A stretch of 58,438 nucleotides of DNA. Origin: Rhodobacter sp. GTDB taxonomy: Bacteria; Pseudomonadota; Alphaproteobacteria; Rhodobacterales; Rhodobacteraceae. The translations under genes and the position numbers were made by a program. Location: positions 1 through 58,438 of the forward strand of contig JASJDP010000033.1 of the NCBI GenBank assembly GCA_030065095.1, written 5' to 3'. A model generated the notes under the pieces. It did not search any database. It worked only from the letters and a program-made list of their open reading frames with translations, and was not told the DNA's origin. How positions within the stretch are numbered: the first letter of the stretch is position 1; the number at the start of each line of letters is the position of its first letter. Positions 51,991 through 58,438 of the stretch are shown in pieces.

Positions 51991-52307
51991 TTCGGGCCCC
52001 CACGCATGGCACTATTCCGCGGGCAGGATTAACGGCGGCTAAGGTGATCGCGGCGACATTGTGGTTTGTCGAAAGAATCCGAGCCATCCCGCGCGCCGGA
52101 CGCCGTGGTCATGGTCCAAGCGGACCCGGCGCCCTTCATGCGCGAACATCCGGCCTGGAACACCCGGGTCCGCCCGATCGACCCGGGCGGCACGCTCTGA
52201 AACGGTCCTTTCCGCCGTGAGCCGTATTTCGCGGGCTTGCCCTGCCGGGTCCCGCACCGCTATGAAAAAAGGCCGCCGCATTCACACCATGTCGAGGGAA
52301 ATAGGGC
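51991..52307. other. Intergenic region with a degenerate coding tail
   Basis: 317 bp between the divergent RTX and sulfotransferase no. 7 genes. Plus-strand bases 52105-52200 read VVMVQADPAPFMREHPAWNT and then RVRPIDPGGTL followed by a stop. That codon pattern looks like the C-terminus of a real protein whose front is gone (a stop lies shortly upstream in frame). No family recognised. The rest holds no clear signal. Confidence 0.35.
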
Positions 52308-53450
52308 TTGAAACAGGCGATCCTGCATGTCGGCTTTCACAAAACGGCGTCCACCTCGATCCAGGAAACGCTGTCGCAGAACCGGCGGGTCCTGCGGAAC
52401 GCCGGCTGGTCCTATGCGAAGTTCACCCGGTTCGGACGGGACGCCAGCAATCATTCCGTCCCCCTGATCACGCTTTTCGACGAAAATTCGGGAAAACTCG
52501 GCATCAATCTGAGCGCCGGCGACGCGCTTGAGGCCGAGTATCGGCGATACAGCGCCGAGCTTGACCAAAACCTCCGCTCGGACCTGCCGCTGATCCTGTC
52601 CGGCGAAGGCGCCTCGACGCTGAACAAGAAAGGTCTCTATCGCCTGCGGCAGCGGTTCGCCGACCGGGGCTGGCAGTTGCGCGTCATCGCCTTCATCCGC
52701 GCACCGACGCCATTGCTGCACAGCACCGCGGCGCAGATCGTGAAGGGCGGATCGGCAGGGGTTCTGCAAAAGGCGCCGCTGGCCAACCGGCTGAGCCGCC
52801 GCATCGACGCGGTGCGCGCCGTCTTTCCCGACGCCGAGTTCTACCCTTTCGAAGGAACCAAGGGGCATGAACACGGGCCGGTCGGCTTCTTTCTGGAACT
52901 GATCGATCCGGCGCTGCCGCGGCATGTGCGGATTCGCAGAGAGAACGAACGGATCAGCGAAAACGCGGTCGCGTTGCTGCGGCATCTCAACACCGCCATC
53001 CCGTTTCACATCCACACCCCCAAAAGACGGGTGAACCCGCTTCGGATGCTCAACGACAGCCTGCCGCTTCACGGGCTTTCGGGCCGCAGATTTTACCTCA
53101 GTTCCGCCGATTTAGAGACTGTGAGCGAAGAAATCGCAGAGCAGAACGCCTGGCTTGCCGAAAACCTGGGACCGCAGTTCTGCGACACGGAAACGACGGT
53201 TCTGGACGGCCCCGTGCAATGGACCGACGCCCATGCCGCCGAATTGCGGGCCTGTCTGCGCTGGATGCCGGCGCATCTGCGCACGGCTGTCGCCAGCTAT
53301 TTCGACGACCGGCCCGATCTGCCGGACGCGCTGAAAGGGTTCGGGGCACGCTATGGCATCGGCCACCACCGGCTGATGCGCTTCCTCCGCGAAGCCCCCG
53401 GGATAGGGCGTCTGGAAACCATCTACCGGACACTGCGGCGGCAATGGTAG
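52308..53450 (+). CDS. Sulfotransferase-like protein (no. 7), 380 residues
   Basis: KQAILHVGFHKTASTSIQET (phosphosulfate loop, H-K-T-A-S-T-S) opens the protein; LRVIAFIRAPTPLLHSTAAQ near 120 takes the place of the 3'-phosphate motif. DAEFYPFEGTKGHEHGPVGF follows. It has the same length as the protein at 54652 and shares its whole layout, including AENLGPQFCD-x-E-T and DGPVQWT near the C-terminus, so the two are paralogues. The start is TTG 52308, preceded by AGGG, at the position that matches the GTG start of its paralogue. Probably a polysaccharide sulfotransferase. Confidence 0.84.
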   Translation: MKQAILHVGFHKTASTSIQETLSQNRRVLRNAGWSYAKFTRFGRDASNHSVPLITLFDENSGKLGINLSAGDALEAEYRRYSAELDQNLRSDLPLILSGEGASTLNKKGLYRLRQRFADRGWQLRVIAFIRAPTPLLHSTAAQIVKGGSAGVLQKAPLANRLSRRIDAVRAVFPDAEFYPFEGTKGHEHGPVGFFLELIDPALPRHVRIRRENERISENAVALLRHLNTAIPFHIHTPKRRVNPLRMLNDSLPLHGLSGRRFYLSSADLETVSEEIAEQNAWLAENLGPQFCDTETTVLDGPVQWTDAHAAELRACLRWMPAHLRTAVASYFDDRPDLPDALKGFGARYGIGHHRLMRFLREAPGIGRLETIYRTLRRQW

Positions 53451-53632
53451 GCGGCCGCGATCTGCGCATGGCGTCTCTTGGGCGCGTCAACCGGCAGCAA
53501 TCGCGGGACCGGCCCGGCGAAATGGCGCTTTCGCCTGCCTCCGGGCGCGGCTATGTCCAGCCGCATGCAGCGGTCTGGAAACATCGATAGCGGTTTTGGT
53601 GTCACGGCGGCGGCGGTGCAGGGGCGTGCCTT

Positions 53633-54565
53633 ATGCTGATCCGCCCGTGGCTGAAGGCGGCGCATGCGTATGTCTCGGACCCTTTCCGGGACGTCCCGGC
53701 AGACCCGGTCCTGCACGCGGACATCCGGTCACGGCAGAAAGCCAGGAAGACCTACGTGATCTTCTTCACGCCACGCAGCGGGTCGACGCGGCTTGCAAGC
53801 ATCCTGTCCAGCACGGGCCTGCTGGGCATGCCATCGGAGGTTTTCAACCCCTTCCACATCGTTCCGGTGGCCACCGCCTGTGCGGCACGGACGCTGGACG
53901 CGTATCTCGACGCCTTGCCGCGCGTGAAATGCGCCGGCGGCGTCTTCGGGTTCAAGATCACCTGCATGCAGGTGCTCATGATGTTCCGCAGAGAGGCCCG
54001 GTTTTTCGAAACCTTCCGCGGTGCGGCGTTTTTCTGGCTGATCCGCGAAGACATCGTTGCGCAGGCCGTTTCCAGTTCGCGCATGGTGCAGACCGGCGTA
54101 CCGCGTGCGCTGGGGTCGGCCCGGAGAGCCAGGGCCTCGGAGGCCAGCTTTCAGTATCAAGCAGGCGACATCCGCCGCCGGATCCGGCGCCTGCGATGGA
54201 TGGAGCGGCGCAGCGAACGGTTCTTCAGGCGTTTCGGCATCTCCCCGGTCCGGCTGAGCTATGAGCGGCTGTTGTGCCTCGACGAATCCCAGACCGCCGG
54301 CGTTTTCGCGGACGCGCTCGGGGTGAAGCTTCCGGCGGACGTGCAGGCGGCATCGCAATACCTCAAGGTGGGAACCGGCAAGGCCGAGGAATTTGCAGAG
54401 CGCTTCCGGCGGGAGCACCCGGCCTTCGTCGCGCGGATCGAAGCGGATCGGCAGCCGTTGCTGGAGGCCCTGGACGAAATGCCCCCCGGGAACCTGCAGG
54501 ACCGGAGCAGCCCGCCGGATCGTCCGCAAGCTGCGCACCGGGCCGCTCGCGGCCGCGGCACATGA
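53633..54565 (+). CDS. Stf0-type sulfotransferase (no. 8)
   Basis: A 310-residue member of the Stf0 group, known for sulfating trehalose in mycobacteria and for lipopolysaccharide sulfation (LpsS) in rhizobia. TYVIFFTPRSGSTRLASIL is the phosphosulfate loop (P-R-S-G-S-T), CAGGVFGFKITCMQVLMMFR is the Stf0-specific G-x-F-G-x-K stretch, and FWLIREDIVAQAVSSSRMVQ the 3'-phosphate motif with R-E-D-x-x-x-Q-A-x-S. AGGGG lies eight bases before the ATG. The C-terminal 20 residues are basic and may be unstructured. It sits between the two 380-residue paralogues, all three on the plus strand. Confidence 0.88.
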   Translation: MLIRPWLKAAHAYVSDPFRDVPADPVLHADIRSRQKARKTYVIFFTPRSGSTRLASILSSTGLLGMPSEVFNPFHIVPVATACAARTLDAYLDALPRVKCAGGVFGFKITCMQVLMMFRREARFFETFRGAAFFWLIREDIVAQAVSSSRMVQTGVPRALGSARRARASEASFQYQAGDIRRRIRRLRWMERRSERFFRRFGISPVRLSYERLLCLDESQTAGVFADALGVKLPADVQAASQYLKVGTGKAEEFAERFRREHPAFVARIEADRQPLLEALDEMPPGNLQDRSSPPDRPQAAHRAARGRGT

Positions 54566-54651
54566 CCGGCTGACGCATTCGCCAAAACAAGCTGGAGCCC
54601 CCATTGCGCGCCTTGTATGACGCGTGCGACCCAGGGCCGGGCCAGGTGCGT

Positions 54652-55794
54652 GTGAAACAGGCAATCATTCATATCGGGTTTCCGAAAGCCGGATCGACGT
54701 CGCTTCAGGTCACGCTGGCGGCGAACCGCAGGCTGCTGCGGCGACACGGGCTTTCCTACGCGCGCTTCACCCGCGAAAAGCTCGACCTCGACAACCATTC
54801 CAAGATCTTCATCACGCTCTTCGCAAAGACCCCGCAGCGCTATTCCGGAAACATCCGCGGCGGGCACGATACAGATGCCGACCGCGCCCTGTTCCGGGAA
54901 CAGTTCGAAAAGAACTTGGCCACCGGGGATCCGGTCATTTTTTCGGGCGAGGACATCTTTCGCCTGGCACCGGACGAGCTGGCGGCGATGCAGGAGGATC
55001 TGGCGCGCCTGGGCCGGTGCCCAAGGATCATCGCCTTTGTCCGTCCGCCGCTTGAGTTTCTGCACAGCGCCTCGCAGCAGGGCATCCTGGCGGGCGCCAG
55101 CCGGCCGGTCCCGCTTCAGCCGCTCAAGACATTCTACAGCCAGCGGCTCGGGCAGATCAGAGACGTCTTTCCCGACGCCGAATTCTATCCGTTCAACGCC
55201 TGCAAGGCCCATACCGGCGGCCCGGCCGGATTTTTCGCCGATCTCATCCGCCCGGGCCTTGCGGGACAGATCCAGGAGCTGCGCCGCGGAGAGGCGGTTT
55301 CCGACAATGCCGTGCATCTGATCCGGCATCTCAACCTCTTGATCCCGCCCGTCGTGCAGATCGACGGGCCCAAGGCCAACCCGCTTCGGTTCCCCGGGGA
55401 GCTGCGCCGTTTGCGGGACCTGCCGGGCGAAAAATTCTACGTGCGCCGGTCCGAGATGGGGGGGTTCTACGATCAGGCCGTGGCCGAGAACCGCTGGCTG
55501 GCCGAAAACCTCGGACCCCAGTTCTGCGACGAAAGCCTCGAAACCCGGGACGGCCCGGTGCAGTGGACCGGACGGCACGCCCGCGAACTGCCCGCGATCC
55601 TGCGCAGCCTTCCCCGCCACAGCAGGATCGCAATGGCAAATTACTTCGCCCATCACGACGACGTCCCGGCCGGGCTGAAGGCTCTGGCGCGGCAGAACAC
55701 CCGCCCGATCCTGGTCCGGTTGCGCGAGCGCCTCTCCCGTATCGGCGTCCTGAAGGGGCTTTACAGGCGCCTGTTTCGCCGCTTGAGGGGCTGA
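54652..55794 (+). CDS. Sulfotransferase-like protein (no. 9), 380-residue paralogue of no. 7
   Basis: KQAIIHIGFPKAGSTSLQVT is a complete phosphosulfate loop (P-K-A-G-S-T-S), more canonical than in its paralogue. CPRIIAFVRPPLEFLHSASQ is the 3'-phosphate-binding region. DAEFYPFNACKAHTGGPAGF and AENLGPQFCDESLETRDGPV align with the protein at 52308. The start is GTG 54652 with AGG five bases upstream; the frame up to 54604 is not needed. It ends 39 bp from the convergent serralysin gene. The pair plus the Stf0 gene form a three-gene sulfation unit. Confidence 0.87.
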   Translation: MKQAIIHIGFPKAGSTSLQVTLAANRRLLRRHGLSYARFTREKLDLDNHSKIFITLFAKTPQRYSGNIRGGHDTDADRALFREQFEKNLATGDPVIFSGEDIFRLAPDELAAMQEDLARLGRCPRIIAFVRPPLEFLHSASQQGILAGASRPVPLQPLKTFYSQRLGQIRDVFPDAEFYPFNACKAHTGGPAGFFADLIRPGLAGQIQELRRGEAVSDNAVHLIRHLNLLIPPVVQIDGPKANPLRFPGELRRLRDLPGEKFYVRRSEMGGFYDQAVAENRWLAENLGPQFCDESLETRDGPVQWTGRHARELPAILRSLPRHSRIAMANYFAHHDDVPAGLKALARQNTRPILVRLRERLSRIGVLKGLYRRLFRRLRG

Positions 55795-55833
55795 ACCGGA
55801 CCCGCGCCGGCCCGGGCGCCGTACCGCCGCCCG

Positions 55834-57753
55834 TCAGAACAGGAAATGATCCGCGGTCAGGTCGCCCGGTGCCACGCCCAGGATCAGGATCGTGTTGCCG
55901 GCCAGGTCGTCGATCACCGAATTGACACCGGATTGATAGAGATGGCCCGCGCCCGGATCGGTGAGATCGGCGTAGCTGACGATCGCGGTGACGGCGGACA
56001 GATCAATCTTTTCCAGCGCCACGGTGTCGAAATCCATCAGCCGGTCGTCGCCGAACCCGTCGGCGAAGACGAACCGGTCGTCGCCGGGGCCACCGTAAAG
56101 CCGGTCGTCATCGCCGCCACCGTCCAGCAGGTCGTCGCCGGCCTCGCCGAACAGCACGTCGATCCCGTCCCCGCCGAAAAGCCGGTCGCCGTCCGCGCCG
56201 CCCAGAAGCCGGTCGTCGCCCAGTTCGCCGAACAAGGTGTCTTCACCATCGCCGCCCAACAGCGTGTCCGACTGATCGCCGCCCCAAAGCCGGTCGTCGT
56301 CCGCCTCGCCAAAAAGCCGGTCCGCGTCCGCGCCGCCGGACAGCGTGTCGTTCTCGCCGCCGCCGCGCAGCGTGTCGCCGTCATCGCCGCCCATCAGATT
56401 GTCGCTGCCGGTCTCGCCGCGCAGCAAATCGCCGCCGGGCCCGCCGAAAAGCTCGTCGCCGCCCGCGCCGCCCAAAAGCGTGTCGCTGCCGCCGCCGCCG
56501 TTCTGATAATCGCTGCCGCCGCCGCCCAACAGCCGGTCGGGATTGGCCTCGCCGAACAGATCGTCCGAGCCGTCGTCGCCCAGCAGCCGGTCATTGCCGC
56601 CGCCGCCCCGAAGCGTGTCCGCGTTGCCGCCGCCATGCAGCGTATCGGCCCCGTCGAAGCCGCTCAGCGAGTCGTCGCCGCCGCCGCCGTTCAGCATGTT
56701 GTCGGCGCCGTTGCCCAGCAGCGTGTCGTTGCCCGAGCCGCCGATGGCGTTCTCGATCACCGTGCCGCGGGCAATCGCCAGGGTGCCGGTCGCGCCACCG
56801 ACATCGGAAATCGCCGCGTCGCCCAGATCGATGGTCTGCGCCGCGGAGACAGGCGAGAAATCCAGCGTGTCGATGCCGCCGGTGTCGAACACCGTCAGCG
56901 CCACGCGCGCGCCCGAATAGAGCGCCGGATCGGCCGGATCCTCGGCGAAGATCTGACCGAAGAGATCGCCCAGGTAACCGCCGAGGTTGGAATTGGCGCC
57001 ATAGGTGGTGTTGCCGGGATTGTGGCTGACCGCGGTCCCGTAAAGATCCTGGATTGCCACGACGTCGGCCTGCATCGTGGTCGTCACATAGGCGTAGTCG
57101 GCGGCGATGAAGGTGTTTTCGACCTGGTCGAAATACGACATCACCGTCGCCTGCCAGCTGTCGTTGAGGTAGTGGTTGCTGCCGCTGCCGGTCTGCGAAT
57201 AGCTCGCCGAGCCGTTGTAGTGGCCGGCATGGCCCAGCCCCAGGGCATGGCCGATCTCGTGGATGTAGGTCTGAAACGAGTAGCTGTCGATCGTGGTGCC
57301 GTAGACCGGCAGCCAGTTGAATTTCGAGACATTGACGAAGCTGGACGTCAGGTAGCCGCCCGACAGCGAGGAATTGGCATAGGCGCCGCTGGCCTCGTCG
57401 TCGAAGGTGATCTGCGCCGCACCGCCGGTCTCGGCGAAATTGAGCCCCGAGACCGCGGTCCATGCCTCGAGCGCCCAGCGGGCGAGCTGCTGGCCCTCGG
57501 CGGTGAGCGCGGTGATGTTGACGGTGATCGTGTCGCCGACGCTGGCGTTGAACCCGGCGCGGATGTCGCCCTGGTTGGTCCAGTAGGCGTCGGTCAGCTG
57601 ATAGGCGATCTGGTCGAGCGTGAAGACCGGCAGCGCGGCCTGGGTGCCGGCGCCGCCGTCAGCCCGTCCGGCAGCCGCGTCGGCGGTCGCTGCGGGCCCC
57701 TGATAGGCGCAGTCGGGCTGGTAGGCGTGAAATCTCGAACAGATCGTACACAT
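55834..57753 (-). CDS. Serralysin-like zinc metalloprotease (peptidase M10) with RTX repeats
   Basis: A 639-residue secreted protease. The N-terminus (MCTICSRFHAYQPDC) is the short Cys-containing leader seen in Rhodobacteraceae members. The catalytic domain has HEIGHALGLGH (about 165-175; three zinc-binding His and the Glu base) and the Met-turn VMSYF (about 204-208). A peptidase M10 C-terminal region with about 28 RTX nonapeptides follows, then a hydrophobic end (LTADHFLF) as type I secretion signal. Calcium should fold it outside the cell. ATG 57753 is preferred over TTG 57780. No HlyB/HlyD-type exporter or inhibitor is present. Confidence 0.93.
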   Translation of the reverse strand: MCTICSRFHAYQPDCAYQGPAATADAAAGRADGGAGTQAALPVFTLDQIAYQLTDAYWTNQGDIRAGFNASVGDTITVNITALTAEGQQLARWALEAWTAVSGLNFAETGGAAQITFDDEASGAYANSSLSGGYLTSSFVNVSKFNWLPVYGTTIDSYSFQTYIHEIGHALGLGHAGHYNGSASYSQTGSGSNHYLNDSWQATVMSYFDQVENTFIAADYAYVTTTMQADVVAIQDLYGTAVSHNPGNTTYGANSNLGGYLGDLFGQIFAEDPADPALYSGARVALTVFDTGGIDTLDFSPVSAAQTIDLGDAAISDVGGATGTLAIARGTVIENAIGGSGNDTLLGNGADNMLNGGGGDDSLSGFDGADTLHGGGNADTLRGGGGNDRLLGDDGSDDLFGEANPDRLLGGGGSDYQNGGGGSDTLLGGAGGDELFGGPGGDLLRGETGSDNLMGGDDGDTLRGGGENDTLSGGADADRLFGEADDDRLWGGDQSDTLLGGDGEDTLFGELGDDRLLGGADGDRLFGGDGIDVLFGEAGDDLLDGGGDDDRLYGGPGDDRFVFADGFGDDRLMDFDTVALEKIDLSAVTAIVSYADLTDPGAGHLYQSGVNSVIDDLAGNTILILGVAPGDLTADHFLF

Positions 57754-57943
57754 GCATCGGTCGTCTTTTGCTGTATGCAACGCTTATCAACGCTCTGTGG
57801 CATCAAGATGGCGCGCCTGCGGGGCGGATTCAATCGGCCCGCGGCCGGGCGGCGGAATTGGGCGGGTCTTGTCCGACCCCGGGACCGGACAGGGCGAGGC
57901 ATCGGTTAAAATCCGCTGATTTCGCTGCAGCTGCAAAATGACC

Positions 57944-57971
57944 TTGCGTGAGGCCGCCCAGGCAATATGGT
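57944..57971 (+). promoter_or_regulatory. Candidate promoter of the sugar dehydratase gene
   Basis: TTGCGT (57944-57949) and TATGGT (57966-57971) are separated by 16 nt, about 66 nt before the ATG at 58038. The rest of the 284-bp divergent region (57754-58037) shows nothing recognisable. Confidence 0.33.
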
Positions 57972-58037
57972 AGTTCCGGTGTGCGAGGCACTGCAAAGCC
58001 TTGTTTTGCGCTGCTGTTTTGAGGAAGTGGGATTAAC

Positions 58038-58438
58038 ATGGAACCCCTGGGGAACGGGACGCCGCGGTCAGGGCACGGCTCGGGCAAGGCTGGCGTGCGC
58101 CCGGTACCGTTCCTGGCCCTGATCAAATCGCTCACCCGGACCCAGAAACAGGCGGTGATGCTGGGCGTCGACCTGACGCTGGTGCCGCTGGCGCTCTTGT
58201 TCACGCTGATGGTTCAGAGACAGGGCGAAAGCGCCTTTGCCGAGCTTGCCGGGATCTGGCCGGTGGTGGGGCTGCTGATGGTGATGGCGGCGGCGTTCTC
58301 GACGATCCTCGGCATCCCCAACATGCGGCTCAATTCCTATGACATGAGCAGCACCGGCAAGACCGGGCTGTTCGCCGGGATGCTGGCGCTTGCGGGCCTG
58401 GCGCTGGGGCGCACGGCGGGGCTCGGCTACGGCGCCGG
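58038..58438 (+). CDS. Membrane-bound NDP-sugar 4,6-dehydratase/epimerase, N-terminal part (continues at base 2)
   Basis: ATG 58038, preceded by GAGGAAG, opens a soluble head of about 38 residues, then membrane helices: AVMLGVDLTLVPLALLFTLM and WPVVGLLMVMAAAFSTILGI. The frame continues into the repeated terminal 99 bases (DMSSTGKTGLFAGM) and on into the gene at the window start, giving 648 residues with at least four helices, the standard length for WbpM/CapD-type enzymes. The window start truncates this gene only because the circle was opened inside it. Confidence 0.93.
   Translation, partial: MEPLGNGTPRSGHGSGKAGVRPVPFLALIKSLTRTQKQAVMLGVDLTLVPLALLFTLMVQRQGESAFAELAGIWPVVGLLMVMAAAFSTILGIPNMRLNSYDMSSTGKTGLFAGMLALAGLALGRTAGLGYGA
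58340..58438. repeat. Terminal redundancy, right copy
   Basis: Identical to bases 1-99; see the left copy. Remove one copy to close the circle. Confidence 0.93.

Noticed and set aside
52061-52531. A 156-codon plus-strand frame before sulfotransferase no. 7
   Set aside because: It overlaps the sulfotransferase start in another frame and is Arg/Ser-rich in the manner of shadow frames.

Overview
The window reads as one complete circular plasmid of about 58.3 kb. Bases 58340-58438 repeat bases 1-99 exactly, and the gene cut by the window end continues in frame at the window start. The high GC content, a replication initiator of the RPA/RepA family with divergent parAB, MucR, serralysin-like RTX proteins and the sugar genes all point to a marine alphaproteobacterium of the Roseobacter group (Rhodobacteraceae). 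Its closest known analogues are the RepA-type 'biofilm plasmids' of roseobacters that carry a rhamnose operon. The placement rests on gene content, not on a database search.

Layout. 58038-58438 plus 1-1645: membrane-bound NDP-sugar 4,6-dehydratase/epimerase. 1646-2245: fragments of insertion sequences. 2246-14384: a modular FkbM/TPR/fucosyltransferase-like giant, three sulfotransferases, three glycosyltransferases and an unknown secreted protein. 14603-14830: a 75-residue orphan protein behind a hairpin leader. 14921-23046: nucleotide-sugar genes (GDP-fucose synthase, an SDR epimerase, two UDP-sugar dehydrogenases), a TPR-GT32 protein and MucR. 23327-27404: plasmid core (parB, parA, three iterons, a DnaA box, rep), with two parS-like palindromes flanking parB. 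27730-29867: two tandem secreted beta-rich repeat proteins. 30044-34960: manC and rmlCBDA. 34980-48483: WcbI, GT61, sulfotransferases, a 1114-residue double glycosyltransferase, the KpsM-KpsE-KpsT capsule ABC exporter and more glycosyltransferases. 48494-57753: sulfotransferases, including a pair of 380-residue paralogues around an Stf0-type enzyme, bracketed by two RTX proteins, one of them a serralysin-type protease.

How it fits together. The plasmid appears devoted to making, decorating and exporting an acidic, heavily sulfated and O-methylated polysaccharide. Precursor genes point to dTDP-rhamnose, GDP-mannose/GDP-fucose, UDP-glucuronate and a UDP-HexNAc-derived uronate. About nine glycosyltransferase modules assemble it, nine sulfotransferases and two FkbM methyltransferase modules modify it, and KpsMTE exports it. 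Several partners are absent and must come from the chromosome: gmd, phosphomannomutase, PAPS synthesis, outer-membrane export, KpsC/KpsS and a type I secretion system for the RTX proteins. The most unusual feature is the number and diversity of sulfotransferases on one small replicon.
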